From: Macrotis lagotis
Lineage: Eukaryota > Chordata > Mammalia > Peramelemorphia > Peramelidae
Reading direction: 5' to 3'
DNA length: 64,000 nt
NCBI RefSeq assembly: GCF_037893015.1
Contig: NC_133658.1
Location: 260,130,275 to 260,194,274 of the forward strand
Made by a program: the position numbers and the translations under genes
In this document: one piece after another, positions 10,506-20,899 of the stretch
Numbering within the stretch: the first letter of the stretch is position 1
Layout: each line of letters opens with the position of its first letter
The notes under the pieces: generated by a model
Database searches by the model: none
The model's input: only the letters and a program-made list of their open reading frames with translations
Told to the model about the DNA's origin: nothing

Positions 10506-11929
10506 AAGAAATTCCTATCTTAATATGATTCAGGGAATTAACAGACTTTGTGCTTGAATTAGCCTTCAGATGTCTCACCCTTCCATTAGATTTTCTTTTT
10601 TTGAAGTAAATTTTGGTGAGCTCTTTTGTCATTATATCACCTAAATTTCTTCTCTCCCTTTTACTTCTCCTAGTGGATCATCCTATAAAAAAGAATTCTT
10701 GAATGAAAAAGAGAAAGAAGAGGAAAAAATTAAACAAAACTGATTAGTGTATCTAAAATAATTTGAATTTTCAATGAGCAAATGACCACAGAAGTTCTGC
10801 AACTGCTGTTAACTCTTAAAAAAACATCAGAGAGCTCACACAGGTTATCAAAACCACAGTTAATTCTAAAAATAAAATAAAACAAAAAGAGCTAATAATG
10901 GCTATGATTAAAAAAAACTTTTTTTTTCCAATTGGAGAAAGGAAACAACACATATGTGCCACCTCCCATCCACCCAGGAGGAGATTCACTTTAGTGTAGA
11001 CAAATCTCTTTAAACCAGTGGTTACATAGAGTTTTGATAATGAGGGGAGTACAAGCAGCAATGAGATAAGTTTAATTCATAGCAGGACTAACTATAGGTG
11101 CTTATCCAAGCCTAGAGACTACTTGATGCTGGTGTGAAAAAAATTCTAGGATTTTGCTGTAGTTGTGATTATCCAGAGAATGAGCTTAAAGAATTGTTAA
11201 TTAACAATCAAGCTCAGGGAACAGTTTGCTTGCTAGTCCTTAACTATGGAAAACAAGGTATCTCCTAATAATAAAAACAGAATGGCAGTCTTGGAATGGA
11301 AATCCTGACAAAATTCATAAGCAATGTTCTAAATTCAAGGACTTGTCATCTCTGTGATAGAGGAGAAAGAGATATTTCTTCATATCTCTTCTTTGGGACC
11401 ATCTAGGTTCTTTGAAATTTTACAGTTATTTTAAAAATTATTTTCTGAACTTTGTTCTTTCAATTTACCTGTTGCAGTCATTATGGATAACATTTACTTT
11501 GCTCAACTTCCTTTCCAAATTATCAAATTCAGAGGACCAATAAAACTGACCCTCTGATTTAAAGAATTTAAGTAAAGGGTTAATTTAAAAGGATTGTTTG
11601 CTCAATACAATTTTCTGGCATTTTATTTTTTTTCCTCTCCTGCTCTTTAACAATATGAATAGTTATCTCTTCACATATTCACCCACTAGAAGTGTCTAGG
11701 GACATTTCTAACTCCGCAAGTTCATACTTACTTTGCATGTTAAAGGACACAAAATTTCTGTGGACCAAGTTAATTCCTAATATATTGGTTAAATATAAAT
11801 TTAACAATAGACTTATGCAATTGTTCAAGATGCACAAACCACCACATATTTAACAGTATTGCAGAGACAGTAGAGTATTAAACTTGGATGCATAAAGATC
11901 TTGTGCAAATCCTGGGGATATGAAGAAAT
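10506..11929. other. Unassigned intergenic DNA
   Basis: No repeat family, RNA gene or coding pattern was recognised. Small open frames on the minus strand (10408-10632, 10816-11061) are short, hydrophobic by AT bias, and unsupported. Confidence 0.5.
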
Positions 11930-12015
11930 ACAAAAGATAATTTCTGTTCTCTTGCCTTTGCAGTGCTTAGGACATAGCAGGTGCTTAATAAAAGCTTATT
12001 GACTGGCTAATAACT
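11930..12015 (+). mobile_element. L2/MIR-type 3' end
   Basis: TTTGCAGTGCTTAGGACATAGCAGGTGCTTAATAAAAGC followed by TTATTGACTGG is the common 3' end of L2 and its SINE partners. Confidence 0.7.
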
Positions 12016-12813
12016 GAGAACCACAAGTTTCCCCAGTAGCAATTTGCCTAAGGGTATATAACACATAACATAGAAGAACAAAATTAGTTCATGTTCCTAT
12101 ATGATAAAGGTACCCAACTTTTCTGAATCATTGCCACATTCTTACACCTGTTAACTAAATAGTATCTTTTGGAATATTCTATTCAGAAACGTAGCAGCCT
12201 ATAAGCCCCAACTGACCTGCTATTTTCTCCTTCAGCTTAAGTACCATTCCAATTATGTTTAGATGAAGGACAGATGAAATTAACAAGATTTCCTTCATAT
12301 CCCTCATTCCTGTTGCCCTTAACCTTGTAGCTACTTGCTAGTATTTTGCAGTTCTCAGTGTCAAGTTGTCCCTGTTTCTAGGACAACTACCATATTTCCC
12401 AAATTCTTCTTTCCTTTCCTGCTCCATTTATTTCTTATTCTTCCTTGAATCATCATGCCCTCCATAATCCATTGATGAGAGTATACGTCTTTGCTTACTC
12501 ATGTTTTTCTTACTTTAATTAGGTTCTCAGAGACTGAAGATCACTGCCCCAAAACATAAATGATTATGTATGAATGTATCAACCCAAGGGAATATCCAGG
12601 TTCTGACCTGTTTAGGGTTTTTATGTACTTGAGTAATGTTCTGGGTCCCTATTTCCCTTCTGATTTTTTTCCCTAGAATCAACCATCAACCTCTATATTG
12701 ATTATATCATTATTAAATTGAAGTGTTTAAAAATGGCCATTTACTGAAATAGAAATGTGGGATAATATCAAGAAGATACATTAAGAGTAAAGTGCTAAGT
12801 TTTAATTTCTGAT

Positions 12814-12814
<1 letters not shown>
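12016..12814. other. Unassigned intergenic DNA
   Basis: Nothing recognised. The composition is AT-rich with a few pyrimidine-rich stretches around 12290-12450. Confidence 0.5.

Positions 12815-12902
<88 letters not shown>
12815..12902 (+). repeat. (CT)n(CA)n compound microsatellite
   Basis: About 16 CT units (12815-12846) pass directly into about 28 CA units (12847-12902), nearly uninterrupted. The minus-strand 123-residue frame through it, with its VCVCVC and EREREREH runs, is a by-product. Confidence 0.95.
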
Positions 12903-13469
12903 ACAATCTCCTTCCAAATACCCAGGAATGAAAAATTGTACTTCTGAACTGGTCCTGAAACCATATTGTTATCATCTTGGCACCCAGTCACCACTACTAG
13001 AGAGTCTGTAGCTGTTACATGTATCACATTTTCCCAGGGTGAAATCTTCCCAGGGAGAGCAATGTGCAACCACATCAAGACCAAATCACAGTGGGATGAG
13101 TTAGAGAAACTTCTTCCCTCAGTAACTTTTTTCCTCTACTTCCTTTTCCTCTAGTTTTCCAAAACTATTATAGAATCCCTCATTAGTATCATTCTTATAT
13201 CACAAGCATATGTACATTCTCCTGAAATGGACTCTCTCTGGTCTCAAGGTCTTAAAGCAAAAAGATGGAATGCCGAAGACATTAATCTTAAAAGGAAAAA
13301 TGTAGGGAAGTGTTGGTAGTTTCCTGAGTTTGGCCTTCAGACACCAGAAAATTTGTCTTTTCTTATATCTCTCACCAAGTTGCTAGACCTAATATGAAAG
13401 ATAAATGAGCTCTTGGTGCAGGGGACATGGGAATTATACCTATCTATATTAAGGGACATCCCTATATTA
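12903..13469. other. Unassigned intergenic DNA
   Basis: No repeat, RNA or coding signal recognised. Confidence 0.5.
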
Positions 13470-13645
13470 CAGTATAATGGGAAGAGAACTAGGATGAAGT
13501 CAAACAAACTGGGTTCACACTTATTGCCTATTTGACTTGGGCAAACTAACTTCCCTAAATTCAATTAGCTCATCTATTTAATAAAAAGGTTGGACTAGTG
13601 AATTCTGAAGTTCTTTTAGCTCTAGAGCTATAATTCTATATTGCT
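13470..13645 (+). mobile_element. MIR-type SINE
   Basis: AATGGGAAGAGAACTAGGATGAAGTCA, GGGTTCACACTTATTGCC, TTGGGCAAACTAACTTCCC, GGTTGGACTAGTGAATTCTGAAG and AGCTCTAGAGCTATAATTCTAT match MIR blocks in order. Confidence 0.7.
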
Positions 13646-13834
13646 TTTAGATTAGATAGATACATTTCAACTGGTGAGGGATACATCCTTTGTCTCTCAC
13701 TCCTGACTCCTTAAATGCCATTAACTCATGTTTCCTGACATGTGGCATATTATCCTTGTGGGATTGTGAAAACTGTATCTTTCATGGCTCCCAAAACCAA
13801 GGACTGGGAGGCTAAGACCGTGATGGTCTATAGC

Positions 13835-14040
13835 AGTGGTGTCAAGCTCAATGAGAAAAGGAGTCCCTAATCATACATAATGATGCTTACACATCACATG
13901 TTGACTTATTTTTAAAATGTAATATTATTTTTGTCATACTGTGCTATTATTTATTTTAAGTATTTCCCAATTACATTTAATCTGCTTTAAGAAGCACTCA
14001 ATAATGCTGTGGACTGTGGGCCTCTTATTTGTCACCTAGG
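13835..14040 (+). mobile_element. Possible hAT-type DNA element
   Basis: It begins CAGTGGTGTCAAGCTC and ends near TTATTTGTCACCTAG, which could be a decayed inverted end of the same sequence. TTCCCAATTACATTTAATCTG in the middle resembles a marsupial hAT element from memory. No convincing 8-base target duplication was seen, unlike the copy at 22646. Confidence 0.45.
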
Positions 14041-14599
14041 TACTGCATATGATATCCCACAAAACAATGCCTTCTTTCCAAGAGGCAATCAGCTCTTTTC
14101 AAAGGTTTTGAATATCTGGAAGATGAATTTTTTTAGTTTTGGACTCAGAATACTTGAATCTAAATAGTACCTTCCTTTGATTTCCCTAAGCTTTCATGAA
14201 TTCCTTGAAGGGGCCTCTGAGACACTTCAGTTGCTTTTCAACATTGACAAAAAATTACTTGCCAGATTCCATTATTGATTTTCAGAAGATACTGAATCAC
14301 TGTCCACCTTCTCTGATCTTGAGTATGCCTTCTCTCATGCTCCCTGACATACTGGGGCAGGAAGAGGAACAGATATGTTCCAGGCTCATCATTGCTACTT
14401 GCACACTCTGCCTATGGCACCATTATTCACCAAGTCTTTTCTTCTGAGCTTCATTCCATTTGTGGAGGAAGTCAGACAGCAATGCTGGCTGGTTCCTCTA
14501 TAAGTTTGCTAAAGAATCTTACCTAGCCCCACCTGAGTTTCCATCAAAGTTCTCACACAAGATTCTTTTGATTGTCACTAGGCAGTGTTTCCCTTGCCA
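14041..14599. other. Unassigned intergenic DNA
   Basis: Two moderate open frames (14196-14447 and 14460-14723) show no domain and run into an L2 end. Some of this may be decayed L2 sequence. Confidence 0.4.
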
Positions 14600-14740
14600 A
14601 ATTAGCCCATTATTTATTTTGCATATACTTATTTTGTATCTACACTATGTGTATATTTTGATCCCCCCCCCCCCCAAAAAATGTAAGCTTCTTGAGAGTA
14701 GGGGATGTTTCATTTTGTCATAGTTCCAATAATTATTTGC
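14600..14740 (+). mobile_element. L2 LINE 3' end
   Basis: ATATACTTATTTTGTATCTAC ... AATGTAAGCTTCTTGAGAGTAGGGGATG, then TTTCATTTTGTCATAG, is the L2 3' end. A 12-base C-run lies inside it (14664-14675). Confidence 0.75.
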
Positions 14741-14869
14741 TGCAATAGCAATCTTTTTTCTTCTTTTATTGACTCTCACATTCCCCACATTTTTTTTCAA
14801 ACATGTCTCTTTAATCTTCATCTTTTAAATTATCTTTTCTATCCTTCTCTGGGGATAGAGTATAGCACC

Positions 14870-15095
14870 TAAAAGTCAGGAAGGTCCATCTTTGAGCTCA
14901 AATCCAGCCTCAGATACTTATTAGATGTGTGACTGTGAGCTAATCACTAAACCTATTTGCCTCACTTTCCTCATCTGTAAAATGAACTGGAGAAGGAAAT
15001 AACAATGCAGTATCTTTGCAAAAAAACAACAGCAACCAATTTGAGATTATGCAGAATAAGACACAACTGAAAATGACTGAACAACAACCATTGAG
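14870..15095 (+). mobile_element. Mar1-like SINE
   Basis: AAATCCAGCCTCAGATACTTATTAGATGTGTGACTG leads to TTTGCCTCACTTTCCTCATCTGTAAAATGAACTGGAGAAGGAAAT and ends AAGACACAACTGAAAATGACTGAACAACAACC. The last part is the tail I associate with the marsupial Mar1 SINE. Confidence 0.7.
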
Positions 15096-15359
15096 CTGGT
15101 GCTATTCTGGAAGTTCTTTTAAATATCACATTATTTTGATTTCTTATTCTCAGATTTTTAAATCTCATGTGTTAAGGGGAAAGGGGCTGACCTTCACAAT
15201 CAGGCAGACTAGCCAGAAAGAGAATGTCATTAATTTTCTGCTTCATTTAATTAAAGAAAAATTAAAGAAATAAAGACAGATATTGATAAATATTCAGGAC
15301 CTGTCTTTAGAATTTGCTATCACACAGATAAGACAAAAATAATATTGGGGGGGGGGGTT
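15096..15359. other. Unassigned DNA with a G-run
   Basis: No family recognised. A run of G lies near 15346-15357, next to the start of an L2 copy. Confidence 0.5.
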
Positions 15360-15900
15360 CTAAAGGCAACCTACAGCCTAAAAACTCCAGTGATTCCTGT
15401 TATCTTAAGGATGAAATACTCTTCTCTCTTTGGCATGTTACACTTTTCATAATTTATCCCCTTTCTCTACTGTTAGTTTTCTTACACATCCTGGTACTTT
15501 GAGGTCCAATTCTACTTACTGCTCTTCACACATGATATTTCATGCCCATCTCCTTTGCATTGTCTGCCCCCCAACACCAGTCTGGAGAGCTCTCTCTCCT
15601 TCCTTCCTCATTTTAGCCTCTTGGAGTCCCTGGATTCCTTCAAGATGCAGGACTAATGATCACCTTCAGAGGGAAGGCTTTCCTATCTCCACCCTTCTCC
15701 CACTCCCCATGCTATGTGCTAATTTTCTTCTCTCCCACTACACTTTGAATGGTATCTACTTTGTATTCATATGTATCTTCATATATATGGATGTAGTCAT
15801 ATTGTGTCCTCCATTAGAATCTAAGCTTCTTAAGGGCAGAGACTATTTCATTTTTGTCTTTGTATTCCCAGGGTTTAGCAGAGCATACAGTACTTGCAAA
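15360..15900 (+). mobile_element. L2 LINE, 3' part
   Basis: CCAGTGATTCCTGTTATCTTAAGGATGAAATACTC and AATTTATCCCC correspond to the end of L2 ORF2. ATTAGAATCTAAGCTTCTTAAGGGCAGAGACTATTTC and TTTGTATTCCCAGGGTTTAGCA are the 3' UTR. The 185-residue open frame 15430-15987 is the remnant of this region in the wrong frame. Confidence 0.8.
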
Positions 15901-16332
15901 AGTAAACACTTGTTCACTTGTCAATTGATTAGCAAGGTAGCCTTTGAAGGGTACAGACAAGATAGGGAGTGGGTAGAAACAGACTGATGCAGGCTGCGGT
16001 GTCCAGCAAGGTTTCCTGATTAAGTGGAGCTTGAGCTGGAGCCCTGAAAGGTGATCCAGGACTGGAGGAGGCTCAGCAGGGAGGAGAAAAGCTGAATTCC
16101 CCTGGTGCCTAAACTCCTGGATTGACAGCTATCATTCACATTCTAGTCTGAAGCATCCAGCCAGTTCTTTAGCCTCCCCTTCCACCCCCATGTCTGTCTC
16201 CCTGCCTTGTGGCTCCTACTCTGACTTAAGCAAACACTCCACCCTACAATCCCTCAGGCACCTTGGCATCTGCTCTAAAGTCCCTTTCTCTACTTTTGAG
16301 AGGTATCACTGTCTTCAAGGCTTCTACTCTGA
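15901..16332. other. Unassigned intergenic DNA
   Basis: Slightly GC-richer than its surroundings, with GGAGGAGGCTCAGCAGGG and similar tracts. No coding pattern or known repeat was seen. Confidence 0.45.
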
Positions 16333-16550
16333 GTAACCAGCTTTACAAACCAAGGCTAATTTCAAGGTAGGTAGTTTCTGAATGGCAGAAAAAATGATCC
16401 TGCAAGAGCTGTGCCTCAGTGTCCCAGAAAAAGTGATACAAGGACCCTCTCAAGGTCTCTCTTAAGAATTTTGGAATTGACTGTACAACATCTGAGAGGG
16501 TGCTGGGCTCTTTGCGTATCATCAGGGAAGATGATACTATGACAAACATA
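16333..16550 (+). mobile_element. RTE 3' ORF fragment, plus strand
   Basis: In one frame the codons at 16440-16520 read KDPLKVSLKNFGID followed by CTTSERVLGSLRIIR. A KD(T/P)LKxSLKxF(G/D)I block is typical of the C-terminal part of this RTE polyprotein (from memory). The adjacent RTE sequence is on the minus strand, so this piece is inverted relative to it. Confidence 0.6.
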
Positions 16551-16552
16551 TG

Positions 16553-16790
16553 AATTGATTTTGAGAGAAGAGTGGCTATGTTAAGTCACCAGCCTCACTT
16601 TCTCACTAGTCCAGTGGCCAGATATGAATCAAGACAATTGGAAACAGCCCTGGATGTGGCTGATCAGGGTCAAGTGATTTGCTCAAGGTCACACAGCTAG
16701 TAAGTGTTAAGTGTCTGAGTCTGCATTTGGACTCTCATCCTCCTGACTCCAAGGTCAGTGTTCTATCTGCCTTTCTCTAAAAAATAGTCT
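16553..16790 (-). mobile_element. RTE-type SINE
   Basis: On the plus strand: CTAAGTCACCAGCC-like start, TCCAGTGGCCAGATATGAATCAAG, CCCTGGATGTGG, AAGTGATTTGCTCAAGGTCACACAGCTAGTAAG and TGACTCCAAGGTCAGTGTTCTATC. This is the reverse of the SINE at 4620-4893 and equals the order at 23390-23692. Confidence 0.75.
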
Positions 16791-18060
16791 GTCAAGTGTA
16801 GTATGGCATTAGAGCAATGCGGCTAGCCCATCAAAGTTGCAGCACTCTCTGTTAGCAGAGTTTGAATACTTGGCAGTTTAGCTCAAGAAAAGACTGAAGT
16901 TGGCAGCTACCCATCAATTGGGGAATGGCTAAACAAGTTATGGTACATGAAGACTATGGAATATTATTTTCTTTAAAAATCATAAATGGTTAGACTCTAG
17001 AGAAGCATGGAATGACTTACAGGATCTGATGCTGAGCAAAGGGGAGAACCACAGGAAGAATGTACACATTAACAATAACATTGTGAGATGATCAATCCTG
17101 ATGGAAGCAGCTCCTCTCAGAAGTCTGGAGACCTAGTACAACTGTATTTGACTGGCTATGGTCTATATTATCCCCAACCAGAGGAAGAAAAACAAAACAC
17201 ACACACACACACACACACACAAAACAACCCTTCCTAATCTGGTGAAAATTTTATAAAAATTATCTCTTATGTATCCCTTTCCCTTAATCCTAATTCCTCA
17301 TGCCCAATATTACTAATTTATAAACATGTTTATCAAAATATGTATATAAAATGCTAACCCCACTGAGGGGAGGGTGGTGGGAAGGGAGGGTGGAGGCAAA
17401 TTTTGTAACTTGGAAATATGCACATTTATATGTATGAAAATAAATAAATAAACAAACAAACAAATAAAAATAAATAAATAAAACAGAGAAAGGACTACAG
17501 TGTCTGGTATCTTCTGCCAGATGATCTTCAGAATTTTCCTAAGCCAATTTAAATGGAAACCATTCAGTTTTCTGGCATGACACTAATAACACTGTCCAGG
17601 TTTCACAGTCATATAACATTGAGGTCAGTCCCACAGTTCTGTAGACATTATTCTCCCTTTCTTTCAGAGTCTCCCAAATAATGAGCTAGCTCTAGCAATA
17701 CAAGTGTCATCCTCACTGTCAATGTGTACCTCCTTGGAAAGGACACTGCCAAGGTAAGTGAACTTGTCCACAGTACTCAAAACTTTTCCATTTGCTATAA
17801 CCAATGGTTCCACAAATGGATGGTGTGTTGTTGGCTGTGGAGCATCTGTGTTTTCTTGGTGTTAATTATTAGTCCAAAATTAGCACAAGCAGCAGAGTAT
17901 CAACCCATACTTTATTGCATCTCAGCTTCAGAGGCTGCATTGAGTGAACTATCATCTGCAAAGAGAAGATCATGCACCAACACTCCCTCCACTTTGGTCT
18001 TTTAGCCTTTACAAGTTGAAGAATTTTCCATCATTGCAGCAGTTGACTTTGATTCATACA
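16790..18060 (-). mobile_element. RTE LINE split by an L1
   Basis: The minus strand resembles the RTE at 7046-8765. GCCAAGTATTCAAAC and AGCTAAACTGCCAAG match its AAACTGTCAAGCATTC block, and 17495-17580 reversed matches its CTGGCAGAAGATACCAGACA block. The right part continues upstream (reversed TTGGACTAATAATTAACACCAAG-type sequence) to 18060. An L1 sits at 16900-17487. All frames are broken. Confidence 0.75.
16900..17487 (+). mobile_element. L1 3' end (family C) inside an RTE
   Basis: CCATCAATTGGGGAATGGCTAAACAAG and ATGGAATATTATTTT are late ORF2, and GAAGCATGGAATGACTTACAGGATCTGATGCTGAG follows. The end is an A-rich tail of AAATA and AAACA units. The same 3' UTR, reversed, is at 30175. The RTE flanks carry GAAAAGACTGAAG (16887-16899) and GAAAGGACTACAG (17488-17500), an aged 13-base target duplication. 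Confidence 0.8.
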
Positions 18061-18079
18061 AAGTAGACATTATACAAGG

Positions 18080-18230
18080 TATATTAGAAGGAAAAGGAGA
18101 AGCAGAGAAAAGAAGGTCTTCCATCAAAAGGTAATCACTTGAACTGAATCTTGAAGGAAGTCAAGGATTCCAAGAGCCTAAAGAGAGGAAGGAGAGAGCA
18201 CTCCAGGCAGGCAACTGCTGGCAAGGGTTG
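18080..18230 (-). mobile_element. L2 LINE fragment
   Basis: CTTGAACTGAATCTTGAAGGAAGTCAAGGATTCCAAGAGCC and GAGGAAGGAGAGAGCACTCCAGGCA is the reverse of L2 3' sequence also seen at 38130-38290. Confidence 0.55.
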
Positions 18231-18784
18231 CCCCAACTCCATCTTTATTTCTCAAGACAGGTCCCTACTGTGACCTTGATGCTGCTGCTGAGCTGGGTAA
18301 ATGAGTCCTGGGTCTGGAAAGTAGAGAGAGAGAGAGAGATCTTAAAGCCAACATACCTAGACCATAATTTGAATGGGTTTTCCTTTCGGTCCACAACAAG
18401 CTAAAAATGGGGTTAAGAATCTTAATGGTGACATGAAATATAGAGTATACACTTGGAGATTTCCTCAGGTCTTAAATTCAGAGTAGGGTGAAAGTACAAC
18501 CAGAATTTGTTTTAGAGTTATGAAATATAATTGAATATTTCACATTCTTAAAATTCTAGACAGAACCTAGAAAAACCTAGGCCAAGGTAAATAAAAGGAA
18601 TAAGGGAAAAGTTGAGGGGAGGGAAAGAGCAGTTGTTTGTTGCATTTGGAATGACTTTCCAAATAATTTTCCAGACAGTTGTCAAAACCCCTGATTTTAT
18701 TACCAAATATTAATAATGCAATTAAATACCTCATCCAATGAGGGTCCACCTTCAAAGTTTCATGAAGGATAAGTATCTTACCTA
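18231..18784. other. Unassigned intergenic DNA
   Basis: Nothing recognised beyond a short GA run near 18325. Confidence 0.5.
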
Positions 18785-18930
18785 TATTGAGAGAGTATGA
18801 GATAATATATTAAAGCACTTTGAAAACTTAAGAGTATCATATTGGTTGTAGCCATTACTAATTATTATTATAATCCCACCTCTGACCCTTACTTGTTATG
18901 TGAACCTGGTCAAGTCACTTGCCTGCCACA
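18785..18930 (+). mobile_element. MIR-type fragments
   Basis: TATGAGATAATATATTAAAGCACTTTGAAAAC followed by AATTATTATTATAATCC is a MIR 3' end. TACTTGTTATGTGAACCTGGTCAAGTCACTTGCC resembles a MIR centre. Confidence 0.55.
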
Positions 18931-19499
18931 TTACTGAAATAATTTCCTAAGACTTCTCCACTTAATTATAGACAGTTGCAATCTGCTCTGACAGGAGAGT
19001 TTCCTTTCCCAATAGAGAGTTTCTCCCACCTTAGAAATTTCCTATGCTAATTACATCAGAGAAATTTCCTATAGTTGGGTATCTACCTTGTTAATGAAAC
19101 AGGCCAAGACAAGACTGCAGGTGCACTCAGACTATGGGGGTAGAACCTAGAAAATTGTACTTACCTCCTATTCTCAATAGAATTGTTCTCATCTGCTGAT
19201 TCTCCAATAATTAACAAACAATTATTCTTCAGTGTCTAGGGATATTGAATCTTTAGTTGCTTATGAATAAGCTTTTGAAAGCTGAGATGCCTGTTGTCAC
19301 ATGCCCATTCACCTCAACCCTACCCCTCCAATATCTCCCTCCAGATCTGCCTTCACCTTCCATCATGTTTTCTGATATCCCTATTCCCACAATTGGGAAA
19401 TCCCCATTCCACAATTAACAACCTTCTCTTTATTTTAGACTTCTCATTATCTTTTCATCTTCTGGTACTCAGAAACTTGATTCTGTATCAAATGAACTG
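18931..19499. other. Unassigned intergenic DNA
   Basis: Pyrimidine-rich from about 19290 to 19440, perhaps decayed L2. Nothing firm. Confidence 0.4.
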
Positions 19500-19725
19500 C
19501 ATCATCATCATCATCATCGTAATTATGATAGGTTACATTTATATAGCATTTTTAGGTTTGCAAAGTGCTTTACAAATATTAGCTCATTTCATCCTTCTAA
19601 CAACCCTGGGAAGTAAGTTCTATTATTGACCCCATTTTATAGCTGAGGGAACTGAAGCAGACAGAGGGTTGTGACTTTTCCAGAATTATACTATTATTAA
19701 GAGGCTGGACTTGTACTCAGGTCTT
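19500..19725 (+). mobile_element. MIR-type SINE
   Basis: A short ATC run is followed by TTACATTTATATAGCATTTTTAGGTTTGCAAAGTGCTTTACAAATATTAGCTCATTTCATCC, AACAACCCTGGGAAG, CCCCATTTTATAGCTGAGGGAACTGAAGC and GACTTTTCCAGAATTATAC. This is a well-preserved MIR order. Confidence 0.85.
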
Positions 19726-19739
19726 TTTTATTTTGGTGC

Positions 19740-20196
19740 TTTGAATGCATCAAGATGCACCTTCTAGATGTATTTCTGACCATTCTTTCCTTCCCAGTAT
19801 TGCTTGTACTTTTATTCATGCCCCCTAAGATGTCCTAGATAGAAAATCAGAATCCTCCTTGTTTCCCATTGTCATTTCTGAATCTTCCTTCTGTTGCTAT
19901 CATTCAGCAATGTGTCTTCCTTTGAAGATTACTTTCCAAATTTGTCAACAATTTCATATCCTTAGTAGCAATTATCTATCAGACCTTCAATAATATTCTT
20001 TCTCCTTTTCTATGAGTTCAAGGTTTAGCTTACAGTCTACTCAGTTCCTGTCCTTATACTAGGGGACTTATATGTTGATGATCTTTTAAATTCAATGACT
20101 TTTCTTTTACTCCATCCCAGCTATAAACAAGGATGGTCATGTCAATGAGCAAACCATTACCTACAAGTATTGCATTCAGATCAAGAACTCTGAATT
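19740..20196 (+). mobile_element. L2 LINE, endonuclease-region part
   Basis: GGGGACTTATATGTTGATGATC, CTTTTACTCCATCCCAGC and AAACAAGGATGGTCATGTC resemble the L2 ORF2 endonuclease region ('gggacttcaacattcatgtggatgatcc'). It stops at the TA where the Tigger-like element begins, and L2 resumes beyond that element. Confidence 0.6.
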
Positions 20197-20198
20197 TA

Positions 20199-20897
20199 CA
20201 GATATTCCCAATTTTATAGTGCTTTATTGAATTCATAGATAACAGTGTTTGGTTGTTATTTTTTTTTACAAATTGAGAGTTTGGAACAATCCTGCGTTAG
20301 ACAATACTATCAGCACCATTTTCACAATAGGATGTGCTGACATCATGTTTCTCTGCTACAATTTGGTCATTCTTACAATATTTCAAACTTGAATTTCCTA
20401 GTTTTTATTTACTAGATTTTTTAAACTAGAATTTACTAGTAGTTGTTTTGGGGTGCCATGAATTATGCCCTTGTAAGATGGTACACTTAATTGCTACATA
20501 CTATACATGTTCTGACTGCTCCAACTTTAAATTAAAAACTAGAAATTATTATTCTTAGTACGGAAAGCTTGTCAAAAGCCTAGAGAGAGTCAAAAACGAG
20601 GTAACCATCCTGGTCAGACAGCAGTCATCAACAACCAGGTAAGATGCTACACAAACAAAAAGATGATGACTTACTGGAGGCTCAGATGATAGTTAGCATT
20701 ATTTTTGAACAATAAAATATTTTTAATTAAGATATCTACATTTTAAACCATAATATTTTTGTACACTATAGTATAGTGTAAGGTAACTTTTGTAGGTACT
20801 AGGAAACCAAAAAAAAATCATATTGCTCACTTTTTTGTGAATTCATTTTATTGTTGTGGTATTGAATCAAACCCACAATATCTCTGTGGTGTGCTTG
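20199..20897 (+). mobile_element. Tigger1-like mariner element, internally deleted
   Basis: Both ends fit a Tigger transposon: TA then CAGATATTCCCAATTTTATAG at the left, and ACCCACAATATCTCTGTGGTGTGCTTG then TA at the right. Between them are blocks that I recall from Tigger1: AATCCTGCGTTAGACAATAC, TTGTTTTGGGGTGCCATGAAT, TTCTGACTGCTCCAA, and near the right end TGGAGGCTCAGATGATAGTTAGCATT and TATAGTATAGTGTAAGG. TTTAAATTAAAAACTAGAAATTATT at about 20527 is an eroded piece of the transposase start. Most of the transposase is missing. It is a 699-base non-autonomous element inserted into an L2. Confidence 0.8.
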
Positions 20898-20899
20898 TA

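Noticed and set aside
12713..13084. 123-residue minus-strand frame with VCVCVC and ERERER runs
   Set aside because: It is read through the CT/CA microsatellite.
15430..15987. 185-residue plus-strand open frame as a gene
   Set aside because: It lies in L2 ORF2 end/3' UTR sequence in a non-coding frame and continues into unrelated DNA.
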